From the NCBI RefSeq assembly GCF_011761345.1, contig NZ_JAASRY010000003.1, forward strand, positions 248,001-312,000: a stretch of 64,000 bases of DNA, given 5' to 3'. Below, one piece after another: positions 16,921-26,154 of this stretch; the stretch's first letter is position 1, and each line of letters starts with the position of its first letter. Source of the stretch: Thalassobacillus devorans (lineage in GTDB: Bacteria; Bacillota; Bacilli; Bacillales; Halobacillaceae). Below the pieces are notes generated by a model that saw only the letters and a program-made list of their open reading frames with translations, ran no database searches and was not told the DNA's origin. The position numbers and the translations under genes were made by a program.

Positions 16921-17646
16921 TTAATGCTTAAACGGAGGAATATTCTGCTTGACTTCATTCTTCAGCGTAAAGTGTAGTTCTAATTCCCGGTTGAGCGATG
17001 CGTAAAAGACTTCCGAAATATCGGTTACCCCATGCTGTGCCAGCTGCCGGCGAATCCAGGAGGACTTCACGCCGAAATGTTTCATCACTTCCTTGGAGAT
17101 GTCCCCTTCAATAATGATTGGCAGCGCAATTTCTGAGGAGTAAGGAATGATGTTCATATCCTTTCTCGTCACGGTTTGATGGCGGGGTTGCTTAAGTACA
17201 CTTAACTCACCATTTGCCTCGACAATCGCTGTCTGCACTTCGTTGATGTCAAATACGTCCTTCTCCCGCAGCATTTGGAGGACATTGTCAATCGAATAAT
17301 GGATTTTTTTCAAATTCGTATCAATGAATTTCCCATTTTGGATGACAACCGTTGGCTTAAAGGTGATCCACCTTCCGAACGATCGACTGGATATTTTCAA
17401 TTTGGCGACAAGTCGCTGCAATAACCCCAACGCTACGATAGCAACGGCGGTAGGTATATGGTTGATATTGGGGTCTGCGATATCCGCTCCTACAACCGAA
17501 CCAAGTGTCAAAATAATTAACAGATCGAATATCGGCAGTTCTCCGATGGCACGTTTTCCCATGAAAATAGCTACGACAAGCATCAACGGAACAATGGTTG
17601 ATATCCTTCCCACAACAAGCAGCGATTCTTTTATCATATCTAACAT
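16921..17646 (-). CDS. DUF421 family membrane protein (YetF/YdfS-like)
   Basis: 241 residues. Three membrane helices lie in the first 85 residues (VPLMLVVAIFMGKRAIGELPIFDLLIILTLGSVVG). A cytoplasmic alpha/beta domain follows with KPTVVIQNGKFIDTNLKK and the MLREKDVFDINEVQTAIVEANGELSVLK segment typical of DUF421. Bacillus members affect spore and membrane properties, but a molecular function is not settled. It is convergent with the glycosylase gene. Confidence 0.88.
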   Translation of the reverse strand: MLDMIKESLLVVGRISTIVPLMLVVAIFMGKRAIGELPIFDLLIILTLGSVVGADIADPNINHIPTAVAIVALGLLQRLVAKLKISSRSFGRWITFKPTVVIQNGKFIDTNLKKIHYSIDNVLQMLREKDVFDINEVQTAIVEANGELSVLKQPRHQTVTRKDMNIIPYSSEIALPIIIEGDISKEVMKHFGVKSSWIRRQLAQHGVTDISEVFYASLNRELELHFTLKNEVKQNIPPFKH

Positions 17647-17781
17647 CAGGTTTCACTCCTATTTGCATCTCTTCCCATCTTTTCCAAAAAGGTTGGCTAT
17701 TAGACCTGCTTAATTAGTACGCTCACTAGGATTTTTCCTGTATAATTATAAGAACTTTCAGAACTACCGGAGGAAGCTTGG

Positions 17782-19500
17782 ATGCGAAGAATTTTTACTT
17801 ATGCTTATACATACAAAACTTCCATGTATATTGGATTATTTCTTATGCTTGTCGAGCTGGTCGTCGAGTTGATTCAACCCTTATTCATGGCGAAAATCAT
17901 TGACGATGGAATTTTACAGGAAGATATGACAACGGTGGCGATTTGGGGCGGCATCCTGGTTGCTATATCTTTGATTGCCTTTGTAGCAGGTATCATCAAT
18001 TCATTTTTCGCTGCGAATGTCAGTCAGGGGGCAGGTTATGACCTGCGAGATGATATGTTCCGGAAAGTTCAGGAATTTACAAGTAAGAACTTTCAGCGTT
18101 TTGCCACTCCGACGTTGATAACCAGAATGACAAATGATGTCACCCAAATTCAGAACTTGATTTTCATGTTTATGCGAATCGCCCTACGAGCCCCGTTATT
18201 CATCATCGGAGGACTGGTGATGGCGTTTACCGTACATAAAGAACTGGCGACTATTCTATTATTGTCTGTGCCGGTTATGCTGTTGTTTTTATTTTGGATT
18301 TTGACAAAAGGGGTCACGTATTTCCGGCGTGTTCAGGAGAAGTTAGATAACCTTAATACAATTATCCGGGAAAATCTTGCCGGAATCCGGCTGATTAAGG
18401 GCTTTAACAGGGGTGACTATGAAGAATCACGTTTTCAAGGAGCTAACACCTCTTTAATGAACGATAACAAAAGAGCATTGTGGCTGATGGAGCTGGCCAT
18501 GCCTATGGTCATGCTTAGCATGAACTTGATTATATTAGTCATTCTATGGTTTGGAGCCATCGGTTTGAATGTTGGCACTGCTCAGGCGGGGGAGGTTGTT
18601 GCCATTATCAATTATGCTACCCGGATGATGTTCACCTTTTCTGTCTTTACGTTCTTAATCATGGTCTTTTCTCGGGGGAAAGCTTCTGCTAACCGGATTA
18701 CGGAAATCCTGGATGCTGAAGGAGAAACGGTCGATGACCGGGCGGATGGCGTGAACAAAGAAATCCAAGGTGCGATAGGGTTCCAGGAGGTTAACTATAC
18801 CTACCCAGGTATGAAAGTTCCGGCTATAGAAACGATTAACTTTGAGGCAAAAGCAGGGGAGACAATTGGAATATTAGGGGAAACCGGTTCAGGAAAATCC
18901 ACCCTTTTACACCTTATTCCACGGCTGCAGGAAGCCAGTGGTGGACAAGTGTTCATCGATGGTCTCTCTATCGAGCACTATGATGTGATAGCATTGCGGA
19001 AGCAAATTAGCCTCATACCTCAGGAAATCCATTTGTTTTCAGGAACGGTAATGGAAAATATACAATGGGGAAAGAACGATGCCAGTGAAGAAGAAGTGAT
19101 TGAAGCAGCGAAGGATGCGCAAATTCATGCTTTTATTTCCACATTACCGGATGGCTATCAAACAAAATTGGGCCAGAAAGGCATTACCTTTTCCGGGGGA
19201 CAAAAGCAGCGCTTATCCATAGCAAGGGCGCTCATTCGAAATCCGAAAATATTAATACTGGACGATAGTACAAGTGCTCTGGACGCCCATACAGAATCGC
19301 GATTAATGACCTCCTTACGCAAGAAAGATTGTACGGTTTTGATTGTAGCTCAAAAAATAAGTTCGCTAAAAGCTGCTGATATGATTCTATTGATGCACCA
19401 GGGGAAAATCGTCGGAAGCGGAGACCATAATTCTTTGTTACGTTACAATGCTTACTATCAGCAGGTTTACCAGTCCCAGCAGGAAACGGAGGCGTTATAA
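17782..19500 (+). CDS. ABC exporter subunit with degenerate ATP site (YfiB-like)
   Basis: 572 residues: six membrane helices, then an ATPase domain. Walker A is GETGSGKST and the signature is a canonical SGGQ. Walker B ends LILDDSTSALD, with Asp where the catalytic Glu should be, and the switch histidine is Gln (IVAQKISS). It therefore supplies the non-hydrolysing ATP site of a heterodimeric exporter. The partner gene starts on the next base after its stop. Resembles Bacillus YfiB/YheI multidrug or lipid exporters; the substrate is unknown. GGAGG supports the ATG. Confidence 0.9.
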   Translation: MRRIFTYAYTYKTSMYIGLFLMLVELVVELIQPLFMAKIIDDGILQEDMTTVAIWGGILVAISLIAFVAGIINSFFAANVSQGAGYDLRDDMFRKVQEFTSKNFQRFATPTLITRMTNDVTQIQNLIFMFMRIALRAPLFIIGGLVMAFTVHKELATILLLSVPVMLLFLFWILTKGVTYFRRVQEKLDNLNTIIRENLAGIRLIKGFNRGDYEESRFQGANTSLMNDNKRALWLMELAMPMVMLSMNLIILVILWFGAIGLNVGTAQAGEVVAIINYATRMMFTFSVFTFLIMVFSRGKASANRITEILDAEGETVDDRADGVNKEIQGAIGFQEVNYTYPGMKVPAIETINFEAKAGETIGILGETGSGKSTLLHLIPRLQEASGGQVFIDGLSIEHYDVIALRKQISLIPQEIHLFSGTVMENIQWGKNDASEEEVIEAAKDAQIHAFISTLPDGYQTKLGQKGITFSGGQKQRLSIARALIRNPKILILDDSTSALDAHTESRLMTSLRKKDCTVLIVAQKISSLKAADMILLMHQGKIVGSGDHNSLLRYNAYYQQVYQSQQETEAL

Positions 19501-21336
19501 GTGGCAGTTAAAGGTAGTCAAAAAACGTCAGATAACCTCCGTGGTCCCAGGGCTCACCACCACGGCATTGGCACGCGCCCACCCAAAGTAGAAAACATAC
19601 AGGCCACTGTAAAAAGAGTCTGGACCTATATGAGAAGGGAGAAGCGGTTATTCTGGCTGGTGCTGGTTATTGTCCTGATTAGTTCGCTGTTATCCTTACT
19701 AGGCCCATACCTGCTCGGAGTAGCAGTCGACAGAGTGATTGAAGATCCTGAGACCAGTACACTGCTTCAAATGGTGGTACTGTTGGCAACGGTTTATCTT
19801 TTTCATTCCTTGTCGTTATGGCTGCAAAACTATTGGATGATCGGTATATCGCAAAACACCGTATTTACAATGCGCAACCACTTATTCTCTCATCTCCAGC
19901 GGCTGCCGATCCTATTTTTCCAGGAAAGACAATTCGGTGAACTGATGAGCCGTCTGACCAATGATATGGAAAATGTGAGCAGAACCCTCAACACGGCAGT
20001 TATTCAATTTACAACCAGTCTGATCACCATTCTCGGTACGATAGGTATGATGCTATGGCTTAGTCCTTTGCTGACAGGACTTACACTAACAATCGTACCG
20101 GTGATGTATGTCGGGATGAAGTGGATTACGAGACGGACAGGACGCTTCTTTAAAGAACAGCAGAAAGTACTGGGGGACATGAATGGGTACGTTGAGGAGA
20201 TGTTTTCCGGGCAGACAATCATCAAAATGTTTTCACAGGAGCAGAAAGTCATCGATACATTTCAAAAGAAGAACGAAGCTTTAAGACATGCGAGCTACTG
20301 GGCACAAACCTATACTGGTTTCATTCCGAAGTTAATGAATATGCTGAACAATGTCAGCTTTGCCATCATTGTCGGTGGGGGAGGGATCCTCGCGGTTAAG
20401 GGGGCTGTATCGATTGGGGTAATTGTCACCTTTACGACCTACTCGAGACAGTTCACCAGGCCATTAAATGATCTGGCCAATCAATTCAATATGATTCTGT
20501 CCGCAGTGGCAGGTGCAGACCGTGTCTTTCAAATTGTTGATGAGGCGATAGAGACCAAAGATGAGGAGAATGCCGATGCTATTCAAGAATTACAGGGTAA
20601 AATTGAATTTCGATCTGTCTATTTCTCCTATGAAGATGAACAGCCGACCCTGAAGAATATTACTTTTCATGCTGCACCAGGGGAGACTGTTGCATTAGTA
20701 GGACCTACTGGAGCTGGCAAAACTACGATCATATCGCTACTGTCACGCTTTTACGAGACAAATGAGGGGGAAATATTGATTGATGGAAAAAATATAAAGA
20801 CAATCACCCGTGACAGCCTTCGCAAACAAATGGGGGTAGTATTGCAGGACTCGACTTTATTTCATACGACGATTAGGGGAAATTTACGCTACGGTCGTTT
20901 AGATGCCAGTGATGAAGAGGTAGAACTGGCTGCAAAGGCAGCCAATGCTCACAGCTTTATCAGTCGTCTTCCCGATGGCTATGATACTGTCCTTGATGCT
21001 GATGGTAAAGGTATCAGCCACGGTCAGCGCCAACTATTGTCGATAGCTAGAGCATTGCTTGCCGATCCATCTTTATTAATATTAGATGAAGCTACAAGCA
21101 GCATAGACACTGTAACAGAGATTAAAATCAATGAAGCATTAAGCAAATTGATGAAGGGCCGTACCAGCTTTGTAATCGCACATCGGCTCCATACCATACG
21201 CACGGCGGATTTGATCCTTGTCCTGCAAGAAGGAAAAATAATTGAAAAGGGGGGCCATAGGGAACTACTTGAGAATGAGGGGTTTTATGCTGACCTCGTG
21301 AAAACACAACGAAATGATAGTTTAAATACAGGCTAA
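19501..21336 (+). CDS. ABC exporter subunit with catalytic ATP site (YfiC-like)
   Basis: 611 residues beginning with GTG directly after the partner's TAA. A His- and Pro-rich cytoplasmic lead (about 50 residues) precedes six membrane helices. The ATPase has Walker A GPTGAGKTT, Walker B LILDEATSSID with the catalytic Glu, and switch His in VIAHRLHT. Its signature is altered to ISHGQRQLL. This is the mirror image of the first subunit: together they form one active and one degenerate ATP site, as in TM287/288 and BmrCD. Confidence 0.9.
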   Translation: MAVKGSQKTSDNLRGPRAHHHGIGTRPPKVENIQATVKRVWTYMRREKRLFWLVLVIVLISSLLSLLGPYLLGVAVDRVIEDPETSTLLQMVVLLATVYLFHSLSLWLQNYWMIGISQNTVFTMRNHLFSHLQRLPILFFQERQFGELMSRLTNDMENVSRTLNTAVIQFTTSLITILGTIGMMLWLSPLLTGLTLTIVPVMYVGMKWITRRTGRFFKEQQKVLGDMNGYVEEMFSGQTIIKMFSQEQKVIDTFQKKNEALRHASYWAQTYTGFIPKLMNMLNNVSFAIIVGGGGILAVKGAVSIGVIVTFTTYSRQFTRPLNDLANQFNMILSAVAGADRVFQIVDEAIETKDEENADAIQELQGKIEFRSVYFSYEDEQPTLKNITFHAAPGETVALVGPTGAGKTTIISLLSRFYETNEGEILIDGKNIKTITRDSLRKQMGVVLQDSTLFHTTIRGNLRYGRLDASDEEVELAAKAANAHSFISRLPDGYDTVLDADGKGISHGQRQLLSIARALLADPSLLILDEATSSIDTVTEIKINEALSKLMKGRTSFVIAHRLHTIRTADLILVLQEGKIIEKGGHRELLENEGFYADLVKTQRNDSLNTG

Positions 21337-21434
21337 GAATGGGGAAGACACCAATTTGAAAATTCCCTTTTCTTAATCTTAGTCTTTGAATGATACAATA
21401 AAGTAGATGGTTTGATTTGAAAGGACGGGAAGCT

Positions 21435-22424
21435 ATGGTTCGTTTTGGTATTATCGGTACAAATTTTATTACAGAACGTTTATTAGAAGATGTAAAAGAT
21501 TTTGAGGACTTCCAGTTGACTGCAGTATATTCCCGCACGGTGGAGAATGCAGAGGAGTTTGCCAAAAGGTTCGGGGCTGAAGAAACATATGTAAATATAG
21601 AAGAGATGGCTAAGAGTAATAATGTCGATGCTGTCTATATCGCCAGCCCTAATTCCTTACACGCTCATCAGGCAATCACAGTAATGGAGCAGGGAAAACA
21701 TGTGCTATGCGAAAAGCCGTTGGCGTCAAATACAATAGAAGTGGAAGCTATGGTGGAAGTAGCCAAAAAGAATAATGTTTTGCTGATGGAAGCCATGAAA
21801 ACTACTTTTCTCCCAAATTTTTTAAGCATACAGAAAAATTTGCATAAAATAGGCAAAGTAAGGCGTTATGTAGGAACATTCTGTAAATATTCTTCTCGGT
21901 ATGACGCTTATAAAGAGGGAAAGGTACTGAATGCTTTCAATCCGAAGTTCTCTAATGGTTCGTTGATGGATTTAGGTGTTTATTGTATTTATCCTATGCT
22001 TTTGTTGTTTGGTCCCCCTCAAAGCATACAAGCGAACGCTGTTTTGCTTGAGACTGGAGTGGATGGAGAAGGAAGCATCATCTTCAGCTATGATAATATG
22101 GAAGCAGTTGTTATGCACTCCAAAATTTCTACTTCCTTTTCTCCATCTGAAATTCAGGGGGAGTATGGAAGCATACTTATTGACAATATTTCTGACCCAG
22201 AACACGTAGAAATCAGATATAAGGATGGAAGTATTGAAGATATCACACAAATACCTTCTTCTCTCTCTATGTACTATGAAGTAGAAGAGTTTATTAAGCT
22301 TATAACAGAGAATTCAAAGGAATCTTCTATTAATTCGCATTACCACTCTTTAACCACCATAAGGATAGTAGAAGAGGCCAGAAAACAGGCTGGAATCCTA
22401 TACCCAGCGGATACTCAGCTGTAA
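21435..22424 (+). CDS. Gfo/Idh/MocA family oxidoreductase
   Basis: 329 residues from the ATG at 21435. The Rossmann fold starts with RFGIIGTNFITERLL, where the usual GxGxxG is GTNFIT. The family motifs CEKPLASN (catalytic region, residue about 95) and the SLMDLGVYCIYPMLLLFG segment follow, with the latter holding the D-x-x-H-like substrate loop but with Tyr where His is usual. It probably oxidises or reduces a sugar or inositol derivative with NAD(P). It resembles Bacillus YulF. Base composition turns AT-rich from here to about 25.9 kb. Confidence 0.85.
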   Translation: MVRFGIIGTNFITERLLEDVKDFEDFQLTAVYSRTVENAEEFAKRFGAEETYVNIEEMAKSNNVDAVYIASPNSLHAHQAITVMEQGKHVLCEKPLASNTIEVEAMVEVAKKNNVLLMEAMKTTFLPNFLSIQKNLHKIGKVRRYVGTFCKYSSRYDAYKEGKVLNAFNPKFSNGSLMDLGVYCIYPMLLLFGPPQSIQANAVLLETGVDGEGSIIFSYDNMEAVVMHSKISTSFSPSEIQGEYGSILIDNISDPEHVEIRYKDGSIEDITQIPSSLSMYYEVEEFIKLITENSKESSINSHYHSLTTIRIVEEARKQAGILYPADTQL

Positions 22425-22439
22425 TTTCTTCCCCCTATA

Positions 22440-22476
22440 AAAGACATTGACATTTATATGCCAATGTCTTTTTTTC
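22440..22476 (+). terminator. Terminator after the Gfo/Idh/MocA gene
   Basis: AAGACATTG (22441-22449) pairs with CAATGTCTT (22462-22470), followed by a T run. Confidence 0.85.
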
Positions 22477-22648
22477 TCCTATTTTATAACATCAATCCTC
22501 ATCTTCCCCCTCATTTAATATTTTATAGTTAATTTTTTTGCTTTGACTTTTTCCTTTTATTCATCTTGCACTAAACAATTCACAAGTATTGGACATCATC
22601 TGCTATAATTCCATTTTAACTTTGAGACAAAAACACATTTCATGATTT

Positions 22649-22825
22649 TGTACACGAAAGTGTTTGCATGTTTACTAAAAAGAATACATGTAAACAAATT
22701 GAAAACATATAGTACACAATTGAGTGTACAAGTGTACAAATGCGTGTACTTGTTGGTATATAGCTATGTGTGCAATTTGTCTTTCAAGTATACAAGAATG
22801 TTTACATGTATACTCGTTTGTATGC
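22649..22825 (+). repeat. Candidate parC centromere: cluster of GTAC/GTATAC palindromic half-sites
   Basis: Dense, roughly helically spaced copies of TGTACA, GTATAC and ACATGT-type words. GTAC occurs at 22650, 22712, 22726, 22734 and 22746; GTATAC at 22788 and 22808; GTATGC at 22820; plus a GTTTACAT/ATGTAAAC pair. It lies directly upstream of a ParM-like gene, where type II partition systems place the ParR-binding centromere. Many copies can read as an open frame (22642-22842), which I regard as a by-product. The words are visible; the function is inferred from position. A promoter is likely near 22839-22865 (TTGACG, TATAAC; spacing only 15). Confidence 0.6.
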
Positions 22826-22940
22826 AACTTTTTTCTTATTGACGATATTATCAATCTACTATAACTTTAAAGTAGTAACTGGTTATATAGGTAGTTATTG
22901 GTAGAAGCCACTTAGTAATCTCATATTAGAAAGGAAAGTT

Positions 22941-24143
22941 GTGAAAATGACAAATTCAAGAATTGCAGCTGTTGATGTTGGAAATGATGCTGTGAAAGCA
23001 CTATTTGGGAAATTAGATTCCGATCTTTACATACCTAATGTGATTGCGCGTGAGGTAGAAGATCGTCCGGTAATCGGTATTGAAGATTTGGATGACAAAG
23101 ATCCGCTCGATAATATCCACATTCGCGTACACTCCCCTGCCCTATCAGAGAATAATGCGATTTACCGTGTCGGTAATCTGGCGACTAAAAGCAGCAACTC
23201 TACAGAACTTGATCCAGGAAGCAGTAAAGCGGAAGAGGATCAGACATTGGTTATGCTATTTGCGGCCTTGGCAATGGATGCTGTAAATGAAAAAACGCCG
23301 GAAAAAGGATTTAAAACGAATAATGGCGTGATAGATGCCAACTACACTTTGGGTACAGGACTACCTCTAAGAGAAGTAAAAGAAGGAAAAGATGTTGGTT
23401 ATCGCTCCCAACTGTTAGGCTCTGTGCACCAAGTAGAATTTCTAGTTACACCTAAATATCAGGGCAGAAAAGTAAATATTAAATTTGATGAAGTAAAGGT
23501 TTATCCAGAAGGGTTTGCGGCATATATCAACCTGGTAATGGACAATCACCTGAATATCATCAACAAAGACCTGATAGATAAACAGATTTTGATTCAGGAT
23601 ATTGGTGGACTATCTACAGATATTGCTGTTATTCGTAACCGTAATGTGGATGACGATAAGGCACAAGGTTTCAACCTTGGTGTTTCGGAATCTCTTGAGC
23701 AAATTCGTGAAGAGATCAGAAGCAAGCATGGCGTAGAATTAGATAGCCGTAGAGATGTGGTCGATATCATCACTCGTAAAAATGACCGCAATCACATCAT
23801 GGTTAAAGGAAGCAGAACAAGTGTCCATGATATTACTGATCGGATATTGCTTGAGCTTGCGAAGAAGGAATACCGTTTCCTTCGTAATGTGTGGCAAAAG
23901 AACTCACAGTCTGAAATCTGCTACTTTGTCGGTGGTGGTGCTTCCGTACTGAAAGATTACTTGAAAACATTGAATAACAACCTAGATGGTTTCAATATCG
24001 AGTTCTTTGAGGATGAAAAGGAAAGCATCTGGATGATGTCCAATGCCTACTACAAGTTGATTTCTGACTTTATCCGTAAAAATGACAACCGTAAAGTGGA
24101 AGATAAAAAAGGTGAAAAGCAAAAAGCATCTTCATCAAAATAG
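22941..24143 (+). CDS. ParM/StbA-family actin-like ATPase
   Basis: 400 residues with the actin-fold motifs in order: phosphate-1 RIAAVDVGNDAVKALFG near the N-terminus, phosphate-2 IQDIGGLSTDIAVI around residue 220, and the adenosine motif FVGGGASVLKDYL around residue 330. The C-terminal tail is Lys-rich. In plasmids ParM forms filaments that push apart DNA bound by ParR. GTG 22941 follows AAGGA at the right spacing; ATG 22947 is the alternative. A ParR-like gene starts nine bases after the stop and centromere-like repeats precede it, so the full partition triad is present. No replication gene is near. Confidence 0.85.
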   Translation: MKMTNSRIAAVDVGNDAVKALFGKLDSDLYIPNVIAREVEDRPVIGIEDLDDKDPLDNIHIRVHSPALSENNAIYRVGNLATKSSNSTELDPGSSKAEEDQTLVMLFAALAMDAVNEKTPEKGFKTNNGVIDANYTLGTGLPLREVKEGKDVGYRSQLLGSVHQVEFLVTPKYQGRKVNIKFDEVKVYPEGFAAYINLVMDNHLNIINKDLIDKQILIQDIGGLSTDIAVIRNRNVDDDKAQGFNLGVSESLEQIREEIRSKHGVELDSRRDVVDIITRKNDRNHIMVKGSRTSVHDITDRILLELAKKEYRFLRNVWQKNSQSEICYFVGGGASVLKDYLKTLNNNLDGFNIEFFEDEKESIWMMSNAYYKLISDFIRKNDNRKVEDKKGEKQKASSSK

Positions 24144-24152
24144 GGTGATTGT

Positions 24153-24758
24153 ATGAGTAATGCAGGGAAAGGCATTCAGAGGGGACAGTCGATTACCTTT
24201 CGTATCCCCTCTGACACGCCTGACCATCTTTTAAAGCAATTAAGTAAATTAAAAGAAACAGAGCGAAGAAACTTTTCCAGTAAAATCGCTCAGTTTGTTT
24301 TAGAAGGGGTCAATCAATCTTTTTCGAAAGATAGAGAAACCGTCACGATTCCACTACCAAGACAATTGACGAAGGAACAGCGCAACTGGCTCAAACATGA
24401 ACATTCTGAGGCGCTGCTGGGCAGCATTATCCACCATTTGCTTGCTGATCCTGTCCGGGCTACTGCGCTTCTTGCTTCTATGAACAGTAATCATGTGAAT
24501 ATTGATGAAGCTTTATACTTACAGGAAGAAGTAGCAGCCACAACAGTGAAGGCGGAAGAAATACCTGCCTCGGAGCCTGAGGGCCAAAGTGAGGAACAAG
24601 ATCAGAAGGACTGGTCTGAAATGGATAAAGCTTTAGATGATTTGAATTTTAATGAAATGAAAGATCAGCTAAAAGAACAACAGGTCGACGGTGATGAGGA
24701 AGAGGAAGAGTCGGATGAAGATCCGCTCGGTGGTTTCCTTTCTAAAATGAATAATTAA
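24153..24758 (+). CDS. ParR-like centromere-binding adaptor
   Basis: 201 residues. The N-terminal half (GQSITFRIPSDTPDHLLKQL onward to VLEGV) has the strand-helix-helix pattern of ribbon-helix-helix ParR proteins. The C-terminal half is strongly acidic and ends in a run of Glu/Asp followed by DPLGGFLSKMNN, resembling the ParR tail that caps ParM filaments. It follows the ParM-like gene by nine bases with a GGGTGAT site. Identification rests on gene order plus domain pattern, not on close sequence identity. Confidence 0.65.
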   Translation: MSNAGKGIQRGQSITFRIPSDTPDHLLKQLSKLKETERRNFSSKIAQFVLEGVNQSFSKDRETVTIPLPRQLTKEQRNWLKHEHSEALLGSIIHHLLADPVRATALLASMNSNHVNIDEALYLQEEVAATTVKAEEIPASEPEGQSEEQDQKDWSEMDKALDDLNFNEMKDQLKEQQVDGDEEEEESDEDPLGGFLSKMNN

Positions 24759-24760
24759 GA

Positions 24761-24812
24761 AAAATGGCTTTCAGAAAAGTAGCAGCTTTTCGTGAAAGTC
24801 ATTTTTTATTTA
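24761..24812 (+). terminator. Terminator of the parMR-like operon
   Basis: An ATGGCTTTCA/TGAAAGTCAT stem with an inner AAA/TTT pairing and a downstream T run (TTTTTTA). Confidence 0.7.
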
Positions 24813-24833
24813 GAAATTTAGTGAACGAGGTTA

Positions 24834-25826
24834 TTGAAAAGCAGAATAGAAATAAGTATCTCGCCCTATGTATTTAGTGAGGGTGGCTCGTTGTTATTCC
24901 AAGTTTTGGTGCATATAATGAAAGAAATAATCGGGGAGGTGGAGGGAATCGAAATACTGTTACCGGCAAACTTCCGTGAAGGGTTAGCCGCTGTCATCCT
25001 GGTATTAGGTCTGGTCAGTTCATTTCTGTCTTTTAAGAAGCAATGGAAGGCCCATGCCCTGAAAATCACGGGAATTTTATTGCTGCTTGGTTTATGCCTT
25101 TTTGCCAATAACACATGGAGCTACCTTGCTGGAATATTCATTATCGCGACAGCTGTCACAAGGACCGAGTATTTACAGAATTTAGCTGCTATTATTCGCG
25201 GGAATAAAGATTATTTTGAATACAAAAAAGAGTTCGTGTCGAATAAAGAAGTATTTGATCATAAACTTCAGGATATAATTGAATTCAAGCACGAAGCACC
25301 TGAGAAAAAAGATACGGAGCTAGTCACAGCCAAACCTGCTTTTGAAGCAGGAGTGAGTGAATCATTGACCCCGCTGCAGCTTGTTCTGATTGCTGAAGAC
25401 TTTGCTTTTAAGGAAATAGAAAGGCGTTATAATAAACCCATACAGCGTCATATACGGATTATCTCTCCGGATAAGGAATTAGAATTTGATGGTCTGCTAG
25501 AACTAAAAAATAAAAGTATCATCTGCGCTTCAAAAATCATACCTCATGCTTCATTTCCACTAGAACCTCTATACCAATCCGTTCAGTATATACTCCAACA
25601 AACCGCGGAATATAGAAAGCTGCTTCCCAGATATAAAAAACTTCACGTAAGCTACGTCATCGTAAGTACTTTTAACAATGAGACGAAAGAAAAGCTGTTG
25701 CGCAAGCTGGATGCTAATGTTACCTCCGTTACTTCTGAAATGTTTGAAGTAGAGTTTCTATTGTACTCCTTTGAGGAATTAGGACTCCCGCTATTAGATT
25801 CAATAAAAAGTCAGCCTCTCATTTGA
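24834..25826 (+). CDS. Unrecognised membrane protein with possible degenerate nuclease-like domain
   Basis: Up to 330 residues and not recognised. Two hydrophobic segments lie near the N-terminus (LAAVILVLGLVSSFLSF; ITGILLLLGLCLF followed by a second half-helix), then a charged region. The C-terminal alpha/beta domain contains ELEFDGLLELKNKSIICASK. The spacing DG plus strand plus xxK resembles a PD-(D/E)xK core, but the Glu of ExK is replaced (ASK). A TTG at 24834 after GAGG or the ATG at 24918 could be the start. It lies after the parMR terminator, so it may be a separate unit. Function unknown. Confidence 0.6.
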   Translation: MKSRIEISISPYVFSEGGSLLFQVLVHIMKEIIGEVEGIEILLPANFREGLAAVILVLGLVSSFLSFKKQWKAHALKITGILLLLGLCLFANNTWSYLAGIFIIATAVTRTEYLQNLAAIIRGNKDYFEYKKEFVSNKEVFDHKLQDIIEFKHEAPEKKDTELVTAKPAFEAGVSESLTPLQLVLIAEDFAFKEIERRYNKPIQRHIRIISPDKELEFDGLLELKNKSIICASKIIPHASFPLEPLYQSVQYILQQTAEYRKLLPRYKKLHVSYVIVSTFNNETKEKLLRKLDANVTSVTSEMFEVEFLLYSFEELGLPLLDSIKSQPLI

Positions 25827-25838
25827 GAGGTTTTTTAC
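25813..25838 (+). terminator. Terminator overlapping the stop of the 25.8-kb membrane gene
   Basis: CCTCTCAttTGAGAGG followed by TTTTTT. The stop codon TGA sits inside the hairpin. Confidence 0.85.
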
Positions 25839-25896
25839 TGTGTAGGAAATTATAAAATTTTCTTTCTGTGAATAACTATACACGGTGAGCAACATC

Positions 25897-26013
25897 CAGC
25901 TCCAGCGCCTACCCCCTCGAGGTCTTAAGTCAATCCTCTCTGTGACAGAAAACGTCACGGCGAGGCTTGTCTTAAGCTTGTCGGGGGTGAGCAAGGCGCT
26001 TGCGCTTTTGTTC
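25897..26013. repeat. Long-hairpin intergenic repeat, copy A
   Basis: Begins CAGCTCCAGCGCCTACC and ends GGCGCTTGCGCTTTTG. Arms pair throughout: AGCGCC with GGCGCT, CCCCCTCGA with TCGGGGG, TCTTAAG with CTTAAG, and an inner CCTC plus GTGAC with GTCAC plus GAGG. A related element with the same ends but a different inner stem is at 47496-47617. I recognise this kind of element from intergenic regions of many Bacillaceae. An open frame across it is not a gene. The rest of the 330-bp gap holds nothing else. Confidence 0.75.
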
Positions 26014-26154
26014 TTTAGAAATACATTCTTTTTTTCCCCTTCTCACTGTGTATTTCCCGGGGAATATGCGGTGAAAAGGAAATTAGATGCATGAGATTTT
26101 TTTATAATGTGACAATAAGAAAAGTATAAAATGGTGCGTTGAGGAGGTTTTGCA

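Noticed and set aside
22642-22842. 66-codon plus-strand frame rich in Cys, Val and Tyr
   Set aside because: It is made of the GTAC/GTATAC repeats of the candidate centromere and has no ribosome site.
25885-26094. 69-codon frame
   Set aside because: It runs through hairpin repeat copy A; the coding look comes from the structured repeat.
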